Below are positions 48,501 to 58,223 of a stretch of DNA of 64,000 nucleotides, in pieces. The notes below the pieces were generated by a model. It saw only the letters and a program-made list of their open reading frames with translations, did not search any database and was not told the DNA's origin. Both the position numbers and the translations under genes were made by a program. The stretch is from Liolophura sinensis (taxonomy: Eukaryota > Mollusca > Polyplacophora > Chitonida > Chitonidae), in contig NC_088302.1 of NCBI RefSeq assembly GCF_032854445.1, positions 43,502,645 through 43,566,644 on the forward strand, read 5' to 3'. Position 1 is the stretch's first letter. Each line of letters opens with the position of its first letter.

Positions 48501-49270
48501 CTGAGCTCTTCAGGCGTTCCATCAAAGTCAGACAGGTCTGGGGTAAGACCACTGGGACTGCAGTCAACAGCTGTCTCCACCACAATTTCATCACCACCGG
48601 CTGACAAGTTGACTACTTCTGCCACCTCACAGTCCTGTGTTCTACCCAACATTGTTCTAGGTGGTAACCAAATGTCCACATCAGTCACATTTAAGAGTTC
48701 AACATGTCCATTAGATAATGTAGGAGCTACCATTAACTTGCCTCCTGCAGGAGCTTGATTTAACGGTTCAATAAGAGTGAACTGTCTTGGCGGAACGCCA
48801 GTACATTTAATCCGCGCGATAGGACATGCAGGGATTAATACTTCCTGATTATCTGGTGTTCGAACAATTTTAGATTTGTGCACTTTTGGCTGCTCAGCGG
48901 AGACTGACTGCACTGGAATATTCTGAAATGCAGGAACATGGCACAAAACATTCATACCAATTATGCCTGGTCTTTTAACATTAACAGAATCAGACCCAGG
49001 TTTATCTTTAAGCACCAGTACACCAACGTCATTTACAACTGTCTCACAAATTTTCACACTTGTGACCATATACCCTATATATGGCAAGTCAATACCGTTT
49101 GCAGCTGTAAGCTTTAAATTTAACAAATGGTCAATGGGTTGGTTACTCAGATATTTGTCATAGAAACCTTCTGTTACTGTGGTTACTTGTGAACCTGTGT
49201 CAACCAAACAAGACACGCGCTGTCCACCAATAACTGCATCAACTTCAGGACAGGTGCCTACTATGTGGCG
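45503..49270 (-). CDS. pol: Gypsy pol polyprotein: protease, RT, RNase H, integrase
   Basis: Open frame of 1,255 codons from the base after the gag UGA to TGA/TAA at 45503. Numbering from the in-frame GTG at 49216: aspartic protease VDTGS at 5-9; reverse transcriptase about 265-470 with YLDD near 425-428; RNase H about 580-705 with ETDAS and YTDNN; integrase zinc finger H-x4-H...C-x2-C near 854-892; DDE core D near 921 (SIDFT), D near 980 (HSDQG), E near 1016 (GQTER); and a GPY/F-like FGPEVYKV near 1153. All catalytic residues are present. There is no ATG near the protease. Pol is in the same frame as gag, so expression most likely needs read-through of the UGA or is lost if the UGA is a mutation. 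Confidence 0.97.
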   Translation of the reverse strand, partial: RHIVGTCPEVDAVIGGQRVSCLVDTGSQVTTVTEGFYDKYLSNQPIDHLLNLKLTAANGIDLPYIGYMVTSVKICETVVNDVGVLVLKDKPGSDSVNVKRPGIIGMNVLCHVPAFQNIPVQSVSAEQPKVHKSKIVRTPDNQEVLIPACPIARIKCTGVPPRQFTLIEPLNQAPAGGKLMVAPTLSNGHVELLNVTDVDIWLPPRTMLGRTQDCEVAEVVNLSAGGDEIVVETAVDCSPSGLTPDLSDFDGTPEELSKAYQLFEDYKDVFSPGLGMTQTIKHRIHTTDEIPVNVPYRRIPPHQVAEVKSHLQDLLNQGIIRHSTSRYGAPPVLVKKKSGKLRLCIDYRRLNSKTVRDVYPIPRIEESLDVMCGARYFSTMDLRSAYNQIEVEESDRHKTAFVTPFGHYEYNRMPFGLVNAPFSFQRLMTHVFHGDLMEHLIVYLDDIIIWSSDISEHFERLESVFQKLRKHGLKADLEKCSFFKHEVNFLGHIVSRSGVSTDPDKIEAVTNWPTPETLQQLRSFLGFASYYRRFVQRFASIASPLYDVIGKCGESKHKRHRKLQKDCLIKHLWSEDCQKAFQLLKDKLTSSPVLTFPDFTRPFVLETDASNRGIGAVLSQEQDGELKVVAYASRGLRRPERQSGYSSQKIELLALKWAVCDKFRPYLTGGKFVVYTDNNPLTYLLSKPKVPALEQRWVNELSGFNFEFRFRSGKSNIAADALSRLPGHALDPDNVEHLASTILRNHVIPDELREAALGSICVQINSIDPADTGLASDSATELPRWNRENMVEYQSNDPAIGRLKHYLKLDRRPTPSERCKESKQTLLLLKQWERLEIRDSVLYRQVKGNNGIRSAKVLLPMCLQEKVMHDLHDAAGHQGADRLELLIRERCWFPEISKRVQDYIRGCERCVRGKGPYLPPKTSLGRLVATKPLEVVSIDFTILEKASNGMENVLVVTDWFTKFTIAIGTRDQKASTVAKALVREWFTRYGVPQRLHSDQGRNFEGQVISELCKLYGITKSRTTPYHPEGNGQTERYNRTLHHLLSTLPEKQKRLWPKHLQELCFAYNATPHASTGYSPFYLLFGFEARFPVDQLLGVHDLDSCSNDNDSWVSLHQARLWQARQHVQQQLETKYLARKQRHERKGVKPPIQAGTLVYVRQHLPGRRKITDKFGPEVYKVLDEHNDVYTLELADGSGDIKRTGRKEITPVELSRCPVSSEVDSSNRPSELNDELDTPENYSCDRPRYILMQPVPQTV

Positions 49271-50269
49271 TCATAAGCTTTGTGAACCAGACAATGAATG
49301 CTGAGTTGCACCACTTTCAGGGTTACCATTACTTTTAGCTGCACGCCTTTCTAAATCACGCTTCCGTTTACGACAATCAGCCTTAAAGTGACCTACTTTG
49401 TGACAGTAAAAACATGCATAATTCTGTGTATCATTACTAACAGCAGCATTCAATGGTTGATTAACATGGCCACTTGGTACATTTTGAGCAACATTACCGT
49501 TTTGGGTTTGCGACTGAAACATATTAGCATGGATTTTCAACATTTGTTTGGTCAAATCAATTAACTCTCTTCCCCATGTGGGGGTTTCATCAACTTTTAC
49601 CGAGTCCTGTTCAGCAGACACTTCCTTAATATGCACTTTACCAGTCTGTGATTCTTCACATTCCTCCAAAGCAAGTTGCCTCAGTTCCAAGAACCCAAGA
49701 TGACGATTATCGCGTGTACGTCGCTTTAAGAATCTCTGAACGGCCTGGTTTCTGATACCCTCCACAAACTGTTCCTTAAGCCGTTCTTCACTTTCGGTTG
49801 AGTCAAGGTCCATTTTTTCCATCATTGACACAAGTGCATGAGAGTACTGAGTAATTGTCTCTGTTGCCAACTGAGTTCTGTTATAAAACTCCCTCATCTG
49901 CTGTGGCCTTGAAGCGCGGCGACCAAACACACTTTTAAGAATGTCAAACAAATCATATGGCGACTGGGGGTCTCTGTGACGAATTTCATCTTCAGCGGTT
50001 TCTTGAAGATAGTCTTTGAGAAACTGGACACCATCCTGGCCATCTAAATGTTGTGTTGACAGAGTTCGCTTCGCTCGCTCAATCCAGGAAGCAGGATCCT
50101 CTTTACCACTGTAAATTGGTAATTTAACGGGTGGGGGCAGGATAAGTCTAGTTTCAGGCAATGCAGTCTGTGTAGCACCTGACTCTTTGACAGCAGCGGC
50201 CAAAGTCACACGCAATTGTTCCATCTCCCTGCGCAGTTCCCTGACCTCGTCTGTTTCCGTGTTGGCCAT
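49271..50269 (-). CDS. gag: Gypsy gag polyprotein
   Basis: 332 codons from the ATG at 50269 (PMANTETDE) to TGA at 49271-49273. An acidic/coiled N-terminus (ELRREMEQLRVTLAAAV) precedes the capsid region (SWIERAKRTL, TAEDEIRHRD, MREFYNRTQ, TITQYSHALV), a basic stretch and one CCHC zinc knuckle (CFYCHKVGHFKADC). I chose this ATG because it is downstream of the primer-binding site. The frame actually stays open upstream through the primer-binding site and into the 5' LTR to an ATG at 50512, so a longer product is formally possible. The UGA ends gag 15 codons or so before the conserved start of the protease region. Confidence 0.93.
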   Translation of the reverse strand: MANTETDEVRELRREMEQLRVTLAAAVKESGATQTALPETRLILPPPVKLPIYSGKEDPASWIERAKRTLSTQHLDGQDGVQFLKDYLQETAEDEIRHRDPQSPYDLFDILKSVFGRRASRPQQMREFYNRTQLATETITQYSHALVSMMEKMDLDSTESEERLKEQFVEGIRNQAVQRFLKRRTRDNRHLGFLELRQLALEECEESQTGKVHIKEVSAEQDSVKVDETPTWGRELIDLTKQMLKIHANMFQSQTQNGNVAQNVPSGHVNQPLNAAVSNDTQNYACFYCHKVGHFKADCRKRKRDLERRAAKSNGNPESGATQHSLSGSQSL

Positions 50270-50367
50270 AGGGACAGTTCTGTCTTTCCCTCTACCCTGG
50301 TTTTCTCGTATCTCAGATTTTGACTTACTGAACTTAACTTTGCCTTTGCTTGTTTTCTTTCTGCCTA

Positions 50368-50385
50368 ATCCCACTTCTGACACCA
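50368..50385 (-). other. Primer-binding site (tRNA-Leu type)
   Basis: The minus strand reads TGGTGTCAGAAGTGGGAT one base inside the 5' LTR. It is complementary to a tRNA 3' end of the form ...CCCACTTCTGACACCA, which I recall as leucine tRNA-like. The tRNA identity is from memory. Confidence 0.8.
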
Positions 50386-50386
50386 G

Positions 50387-50637
50387 TGTGAGGTCGGCCA
50401 TGTTTGTTGCAGAAAGAATTTCAACCAAAACGCCAAATTCCGCCACACAGTTGTAACAGTTTATTCGGTTCTGAGAAACACCGGTGAGAGGAAAAAAACC
50501 AGGGGAGGTCACCCTGACCTGCTGGTCAGTGAATCGTCATGCCGATGACGGTGCAGGGATTGCTGGGTATACAATTCCTACCTCCTTTTACAGAAAACTT
50601 ACCAAGGGGGAATTAATCATACGCTAGACCTGTTACA
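50387..50637 (-). repeat. 5' LTR of the Gypsy element
   Basis: Identical by eye to 45029-45279 and the same length. It carries the promoter for the minus-strand transcript. Confidence 0.95.
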
Positions 50638-50768
50638 TATGTAAAACCTAAACTTAATGATGTGATCAGTTTTGTCATATTTTGGTAACTTATTTGGCTG
50701 ATGTTAAATGGCGTGCTCAAGAAATTTTGGAGAGAGTTATATTTGTGGTGCACCAATATTCCGTACTC

Positions 50769-50999
50769 TTTTTATTTATTTATTTGATTGGTGTTTTACG
50801 CTATAGTCAAGGATGGTGGGAAGAAACCAGGTAGAGCCCGGGGAAAACCCACAATCATCCGCAGGATTCTGGCAGATCTTTGACCGTAGACCGAAGAGGA
50901 AGCCAGGATGAGCTGGACCTGAACTCACAGCGACCACATTCGTGAGAGGCTTCGGCGTCATTGCGCAGCGATGACACCCTTACCACCACGGCCACGGAG
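50769..50999 (-). repeat. SINE, diverged, internal deletion
   Basis: TTTATTTATTTATTTGATTGG tail, then a deletion removing the TATACGACGGC segment. The body continues to ACTCACAGCGACC and a mutated head ending GGCCACGGAG. Confidence 0.85.
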
Positions 51000-53900
51000 C
51001 GCCGTGGAGGCTAATTGATCGATAATATTAGTCTCTGAATGTTACGTGATACGTCAGTTCATTTATGGGGATGCTATGCACAGTAAGGCAAGATGAAGAC
51101 CTCAAGAGAAAAGCTTTTGGGTGAAACAGACTGATAAATTCCAGTGTTAACTTCACTGTAACACCATTGATTTCTATATATTGCTATGTAACCTCTAACT
51201 AAAAAATGGCTGAATTAATTATGCGATCAACATAATTACAAAGCCTGACGATATAAGCTGATTGAGAGATATAAACGATCCATGCGCATAAGCCAATGAC
51301 TTGTTTTTTGATTGATTATTTTTTCCCTTGGGGTTTAATATATGCGACGTCGCGGCGTTTCATTTTTTGCCACAGCAGTAAGCTTTGTGGATGGAAGTGT
51401 TCGGACTGATATCTCAGCGGTAACATATGTACATAAAAAAGAGACAAAACGACTGAGCCCTCAGGGCTAGAATATAAGCCATTCAATCCATACAAATTAA
51501 AAATAAATGTCAATCCGAGCATACAGTTCCTACATTATATTTTCACATTTATTTTTAGATAAATTCCATCCAATCTTTGAATCGTGTTGAATTGTATTTC
51601 CATATTATTCCAGATCCCCCAACGCCATCAGTTCTAGTTAATTGTTAAACCATGCATATGATCAAGACTTTAACTCTAAGCCGCCAGTATTATGGCTGTT
51701 TAATCCTGCTTACCATTATCATTTTTGCGGATCGCTCATGCGCAAATGTGGTGTTAGGCTTATATAGTTGTATCGCCCAGGTATAATCGGGTTATCGTAA
51801 GTATTCTTAATCAAAGGGTGTTGATTCTCTTCACAGTCTTTCAGGTCTACACTCTTCGAATACATGACCCGGTTGTACAAAACTGGTTTAAGACTTTATA
51901 TCAGATTTAACTTTAAGCCAAGTGCTCAATTTTCTACTTAGCCTAAAAAAAGTATGTAGGCCTACCAGTTTATTAAATATGAACTAAAGCTGCTGCCGTT
52001 ATATCTCGACATTGGAGAACAGCATTGGCTGCTAAGTTCGGCTAAAATTTAGCAGTATTAGCTAATGCACTTTTAAATAACTGATCCAGGCATATGTTTA
52101 AATGTCAGCATTTTCTAGGTGTTTAAATGATACCAGTTGCTAAATGCTGTATGCTATAGGAGTGGCAAAATCGTAACATGACAATGATAATTACAAAAGT
52201 TTTAAAATTAATAATTCGAAACAAACCAGCTAAAAGTGTTAAAATGACAAAAAAGTTTTAAATTTTGAGCAGTTTAGAAAGAGTAAACCTAACATTACAA
52301 ATTCTTTCTCACTCCACGACTGCACAATTGATGGATTCAGTATTCTTAAAATTACATATAAACTTTAGTTTTATTCAAGTGTATTCACGGAGAAAACCGT
52401 TACCCTTTGTCAGAAACCTGACAATCGTTCTGACCTAAATCTGCAGCTGAGTCACTCAGAATTGTGTTCGAGCGAGCGACCTCGTCGGTTTTTTAACCTC
52501 TCAGGTAGAATTATTAGTCATCGAGAGGCCTGTTTTGTGTGTTCTATGTTGTGTTTCGTACTGTTTATGTCTTGTTTTCAAACTGCAAAAAGGCCTTTGA
52601 TCCCATAAATATTCATGACTATCAATAAGCCAACGAAACTCGTTTCGTAATGATCTGGAAGTGTTTAAGCGACTTGAAAAGTGAAAATTTTGTGTTGTGT
52701 GAGAAAAAGATTATACTACTCGAGACACTGTGTTGCGATGGATACCACCCTCGTCTAATTTTCAAAATCACTCGCTAGAGGTTCGTAATTCTGAAAATTA
52801 ATACAGGCTCGAGTGATACACAAGATATCTCGTTGTAAAACCTCTATAAATCTCATGCAACACATTCGTATACCACTCGTAGACCTATAAGTCGAAAATC
52901 GAAAGACCAATTTCCAAAACACGCGAAGTACACCAGTTTCCACAGAAATATGTAATGAATAATTAATTCTATAAACTATATACTAGTAATAGTATGTAAG
53001 ACTAGAAACATGTAAGAGAGAAGCAGTCATCGGTTTTCAGTGATGCCTGGAAGACTGTCGATGTACACAGGCATGGCATCCAAATCAAATAGGTCTGATC
53101 GGCTCAACAGGACAAGAGCAACGGGAGCTTTGGTTGGTTAAGCAAGTAAGGATATCAGTTTCGGTTAACATTTACCGTTACCTATTTGATTCACAAGCGC
53201 CCATTATTTCCTTACCTTCAGGCTAGAGCTGACACATCATAGCGGATCACACACTGCTATTATAGTCTATGTATAAAAGCTGTTCGTTTGTTAGTAACAC
53301 TCACTCTCTACATTACATGTACATCCAGCAATCACGAAATGATATCTCACTTATGTATAATTACGCAGAACACCGTAAAATTAATTAGCCCCAATTTGCC
53401 GTGTTCACTGTTCCGTATATATAGGTATGAGAGATTGGGATTGCGTCAGGAATTGAAGCCTAATATATATGTTGGCCACATAATTTATTATTCACCTGCA
53501 TGATCACATCTAAAATCAAATATGGTCATCTAGATCCATGTTCAGCGATCATAGGCTTATGGGCTCTGGAGGTTTGCTTGAAGGGATAGATCAAAATAAA
53601 AACCAGACTGTGAATCATGAATTTCCCAAAGGAGATCTGTGAAGTATTGCGCCTGATACGTGATTAATTTTCCTCAGAAGTATATATAGAAACCACGCTC
53701 ATTTTTTTTGTTACGTGTGCTTTCCATGCAGTACGATTATCCGCCCATGGCATTCCGTCATTTTTAACATGAAAAGCAAAAAACTTTCCCCAAAAGTCAT
53801 TTATTGCTTACGTGTAGTAGCGAATTACACAACACAGACCCCCCCCCCCCCACCCCCACTCCTTTCCAATAGCGTATGGCTTAGACAGAATCATGTAAAA

Positions 53901-54887
53901 CAAAGCAAACAAAACAGTGGTCTTATTTGCAATTTATTAGACTTGACTGATAAAGAATTATACAAAAGACTTACAGCACAGAGAGTTAAACCAGAGCAAC
54001 AACGACACGCAATGTGACAGTTGGCCAACGGTTACACCTATACATGTAACCGGTGAAATACACCTCTTGACGTACACCATACAGGGTAAGCCCACAGCAG
54101 CGACGAAAGTGTGATAATTGACAAATGGTCACGTAACCGATCCTCTTAACAAGTTAGGGTTTTATTCTAACAATACATGTAAATGTTTAAACAATTGCAA
54201 ATCACACGCTGCCTAGCACCATGACTTATGCAAATGAAGTAAAAAAAAATATGGCATAATTAACACGATAGATTGGATTTCGTTTTACGGAATTTTTGGT
54301 ATTGAACAATAGTGACGTCAGTCGTAAGTTCTGTTGTACAGACCTATTTCGCCAAATCGGCATTTAAGCTAAAGTTGAATCGTCATATACTCTCCAAATC
54401 CTAGACTTCAATAATAAAACAAACCATGATGAAGCACGACAAGGTAGGAATCTACAACAGATTTGAACACGAACTTTACTTGAACACCATTTTATGGTCG
54501 GTTTCATAAAGCTCACGCAGTGTTACACGGTGATAAAATTACACCTCATATGCTACATGCTACATGTTACATGTACACGCAGACTGATGGCATAACGATG
54601 ACATATGACTGCTCGCGCGCTTTACGCCCGCTACCCTATTTCGTCCACATTATCGCACTGGTTCAGTTGTCTAGTTTTAGGGCTTCAGTTAAAAGCTTGT
54701 TGTGACGTCACTCTATTCAGAAAACCGTGCTTTCTCCGTCAGCAAAGTACAGCAGCCGTACTTTCCTAAATTCATCTGACAGGCCTGAATTGTCTAACCA
54801 AGCATATTTTGGCCATGTTGCCATACATAAGGTATCAGAATGAAAACATAGCCCGGTGCTAACTGCGCAATTGTTATCCCCACTCCT
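51000..54887. other. Non-coding spacer
   Basis: A D-family repeat lies on the minus strand at about 52745-53060 (GAGTGGTATACGAATGTG on that strand; CATCGGTTTTCAGTGATGCC at its far end). A C-run sits at about 53840-53851. No exon of the downstream kinase gene could be recognised. Confidence 0.5.
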
Positions 54888-54994
54888 TCCCACAGCTTAA
54901 TTTTTTTATTTGATTGGTGTTTTACGTCGTTGTCAAGAATATTTCACTTATACGACGGCGTTATGCATTATGGTGGGGGGAGAATCCCACAGCT
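54888..54994 (-). repeat. SINE, short 5'-truncated, with 10-bp TSD
   Basis: TCCCACAGCT occurs at 54888-54897 and 54985-54994 around an 87-bp body. The body has only the tail, GATTGGTGTTTTACGTCG and the ACGACGG...CATTATGGTGG centre. Confidence 0.85.
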
Positions 54995-55526
54995 AAATAC
55001 AGAAATCGTTTATTATGTAACACTAATGCAAACGTTTAAGTCAGAGAAAGACCTCGTACTTTCTTATCCAGGAATGTACAGTTACTCGGCCTTTCTCCAC
55101 ACCTAAAAAGTACAATTTTATCAGTCAACTTTTGCAGAATAACGCCTTTAGATGACAAACCATGACAAACATGGGGAAAGGTTGAAGAATTACAGTAAAT
55201 AATTTTTACATTGCCACATCAGATATTTACTTCAGGATTACACCATTTTACACTGAAGGAATTGGTAATACTACATCGTAAGTATAGATAATCATGTCGT
55301 TTATTTTTTAACCGGCATTAATTTATTCAGTGCAGAGCAACTCGCGCATGTGCAAAGTTTTGTCCTGACCATGTCTTACCCAACTCCAGTGAATTGGTAC
55401 TTAACTTCAGTTAAGTCGTATTTAGACCCACCCAAATTCCTAGTGTTCAAATATCACTCATTGCCATTGTCATAAGCTGATAATATATGTTTATGACATG
55501 ATCAGACTTGATCATTCCTTTGTACA

Positions 55527-55865
55527 CTAATGGTTAGAGCGTCCGCTTCGAAATCGAGAAACCTAGGATCAAATCCGTTCAGCTAAGACAAAGACATTTG
55601 AAAAAATGGTTTCAGTTGCTGTCTCGCTTAATGTTCAGCGTTGAGAAACTATAGCAAGGGAACAGCTAGGACTGGCTGGGTCAGTGCAATGTGCCAGGGT
55701 GGGGTGTCATGTCTGATGTCTTCGTCCGGAATGATACTTCGGTGGAGGCAGCACCTTGGCGACAAGGACTCGACCTGCCACAAGAAGACACAATATATAT
55801 TAACAATCACCTACCTTTTGACTCCTAATCGTCAATTTACTAGCATATGCATGGGCTGCATATAA
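55527..55865 (+). repeat. Second-family SINE, copy with head
   Basis: A-box-like CTAATGGTTAGAGCGTCC, then GTTGCTGTCTCGCTTAATG, CAGGGTGGGGTGTCATGTCTG and ATGATACTTCGGTGGAGGCAGC. It continues through GCCACAAGAAGACACAATAT and CACCTACCTTTTGACTCC. Confidence 0.65.
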
Positions 55866-55904
55866 GAATGAAACGCAATCAAAGCTCTACTGAGATACAT
55901 ATTT

Positions 55905-56195
55905 TGTGATCGAGAACTTATATTCTAGCATGATGCATGATTTGAATACTGATTTGACTCAGTCGCCTAGAACAAAAAATTGCGCCTTTCTGATTTCATC
56001 GAAAACTGTTTACTGCTTCTCTTTGCATGATTCCGCCCTATATTCGTACTTTATAAACTTTCTTATATAGTTCTTTGGTGGGTTTTGTTATAGGCCTACG
56101 TCGTTTTGGAAAATGGCCGTGCAATTATTGACCTAGAACGTCGTCCGTATTGGTTGTCGGCTGCTATACGAATGTTTGTTTCGACGTGTTGATGC
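55905..56195 (+). repeat. Dispersed repeat family D copy
   Basis: CGAGAACTTATATTCTAGCATG, CAGTCGCCTAGAAC, GTTTACTGCTTCTCTTTGC and GCTATACGAATGTTTGTTTCG appear in the same order as in 10000-10235. Confidence 0.6.
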
Positions 56196-56412
56196 AAAAA
56201 AGATAAGAAAATGCCTCCAGTGACTGTAAAAAATCTCAAAATGTTTTGGAAGTGAAATTTGAAACTGTCTAAAACTATAAAATCTGATTTTCAGAAGATT
56301 TCTTGCTTAGCGCATAGATGTAGGAGAAGTTGGTTACTACACAGAAATGTACCCATTAACACTATACTATAATAAAAATATTATCGGACACAATACTAAG
56401 CACTAATCAAAC

Positions 56413-56614
56413 AACTGGTGGCTGTGCGTTCAAGTCCAGCTCATGCTGGCTTCCTTTCCGGCCGTACGTGGGAAGATCTATCGGCAGCCTGCGGGTCGTC
56501 ATGGGTTTCCCCCGTTCTCTCCCCGCTTTCCTCCCACTATAATGCTGGGAGCCGTCGTGTAAGTGAAATATCCTTGAGTGCAGCGTAAAACACCAATCAA
56601 ATAAATAAATAAAT
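56413..56614 (+). repeat. SINE, plus orientation, 5'-truncated
   Basis: It starts at the B-box-like GTTCAAGTCCAGCTCATGC, runs through the conserved centre and ends CACCAATCAAATAAATAAAT. The second of two plus-strand copies. Confidence 0.88.
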
Positions 56615-57366
56615 CGTTTTATGCAAGCAGACGACATAATGATCAGCTAAAGTGGGTTAAATAAACTTGGATATCTGAATGTCAGCGGTTTTGCAGCTGT
56701 CAGCGCCCATGTCATGATTTTGTTTTTGTTTTGGACTCTTAAGATAGTTCGGTTTAGATCGTCAGAACCTGTATTCTAGTATGACCACGGGCGTTTTACG
56801 AGTTTGGATCCATACAGAAGATAAGGGAGAAGTGGAATGGAGCGCACGGCAAGACGAATTGACGTTCGGAAATGCTTTGGTTCGTATGATGTTGTTGTTG
56901 TTGTTGTTGGGTTGCTGTTGTTGCGTTATCGCTTCCGCTGTTCTAACACAGGAGATATGATCTTCTACAGCACCTTGTTTCTGAACACATCCTGTATATT
57001 GTTTATTGACCAAAATGCAGTACGAATAGATTAGAGTTCCGGCGTTCTAACATTACTTCATTTGAAAGAATAAAAATATTTACCAGGTATTTTAAACAGG
57101 GGTGGTATTACCAGTAGTTCTACAAGTCTACTGTTATTAGCGAGGTATCGTTTTGTAAATCATGCGTGTACATGTATTTAGTTCTTACATTTAAAGCCCT
57201 TTCTGGCAAGGATGTTGGCAGGCCCATATCCATTGTGGTTGTAGTGGCGGGTTAGCCTTAGTCTTCAAAGCTGGAAGTCTGTTCCAACACCTTTTAATTT
57301 TGGCCAGAAGCTGCTACAACTGCATTCCATGTGAAGTAGAAACACTGGAGAAGCTGACCTCCTAGT

Positions 57367-57699
57367 ATATTTTCCCCACATCGCCGCTGTACCTCTCTAG
57401 AAATGAAATATCTCAATTCACTCACCGGAACAGGTCATCAGCGACAATGTTAAACCTTAACAATTCACAGATCACCAATTTCCTAGATCAAAAATCACCC
57501 GATCTGATAGAAGATACGGATCATTTCGCTTTTACAGTTGAAACATCATTTACAATGAATGGGAGCTGATTTGTACAAGTGACAACATGTTGACCAGTGT
57601 GCGTGTGTTTTTTTTTTGTTTTTTTTTTTTTGCCTTCAGGTGAACAAATGGGAGATATTTAATTTCCACTGAGGTACAGCAGCAATGTGGGGAAAATAT
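57367..57699. repeat. Imperfect inverted repeat, 48-bp arms
   Basis: 57367-57414 (ATATTTTCCCCACATCGCCGC...AAATATCTC) is complementary to 57652-57699 (GAGATATTT...GCAGCAATGTGGGGAAAATAT). The 237-bp interior includes a T/G-poor poly-T run. A MITE-like origin is possible. Confidence 0.8.
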
Positions 57700-57889
57700 G
57701 ATGCGCTTCCCAATGAGGCAGCTTATCAGTTTACCTCATACTTTAGGTCACAGCATTTAGCTACCTGCGCTGGACTCATGGAGGGTGGTGGTTTGATCTA
57801 TGCACTCGTTTCCTCCACACTTAAGTCTGACATTTGACATATAAGTGATGAAATTCAAGAGTATGACACTAATTTTTTTTTTTTTTCAG

Positions 57890-57938
57890 TTTGCAATATC
57901 CCAAGTTTTGCCCAATGTGTCTGTCACAGCGTTTGAAT
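57890..57938 (+). CDS. MAP2K5: MAP2K5 (MEK5) orthologue, PB1 exon A
   Basis: 49 nt between TTTTTTTCAG and T|GTAAGT; enters in phase 0, leaves in phase 1. It reads FAISQVLPNVSVTAFE, matching the helix before the acidic loop of the MEK5 PB1 domain (human IGQVLPEATTTAFEY). MEK5 is the dual-specificity kinase that phosphorylates ERK5, and its PB1 domain binds MEKK2/3 and ERK5. The preceding exon or exons, with the start codon and the first PB1 strands, were not found upstream in this window. Confidence 0.85.
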
Positions 57939-58155
57939 GTAAGTTTTTAATGCATCCCTGTTTGCTAAGCTTTGTTGTCTTTTCAAAATGATTGTGGATT
58001 GAGCAGATTGGATTTATCTTGGACATTCTGGTTTTCTGTATCCACTAAAGTAATTGGTTGTTGATTTGTAATAAGTAAGTGGAAAGATCTTATGATAATT
58101 TCTTTATTAAAGACCATAAATCAATTATAGATAATAATTCCACGATTTTTGTCAG

Positions 58156-58223
58156 ATGAAGATGAAGAAGGGGACAGGATAACAGTGAGGACAGATGAGG
58201 AACTCAAAACCATGTTAGAAAAT
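58156..58223 (+). CDS. MAP2K5: MAP2K5 orthologue, PB1 exon B (OPCA motif)
   Basis: 68 nt from TTTTTGTCAG to AAT|GTAAGT. With the carried-over base it reads YEDEEGDRITVRTDEELKTM, then LEN. This is the acidic OPCA motif that docks basic PB1 partners and is almost identical to human MEK5. The last bases of this exon and its donor are the founding unit of the tandem array that follows. Confidence 0.95.

Larger units (their letters stand above)
45023..50641 (-). mobile_element. Complete Ty3/Gypsy LTR retrotransposon
   Basis: The element occupies 45029-50637 (5,609 bp). Two 251-bp LTRs (45029-45279 and 50387-50637) have TG...CA ends and read as identical by eye. CATATG directly flanks it on the left (45023-45028). 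On the right the same word straddles the LTR end (50636-50641), giving at least a 4-bp TSD (TATG) outside strict TG...CA ends. On the minus strand the order is 5' LTR, primer-binding site, gag, UGA, pol (protease, RT, RNase H, integrase), polypurine tract, 3' LTR. RT-RNaseH before integrase defines Ty3/Gypsy (Metaviridae-type) rather than Copia. No env-like frame lies after pol. Identical LTRs and long uninterrupted frames imply a recent insertion. Confidence 0.96.
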
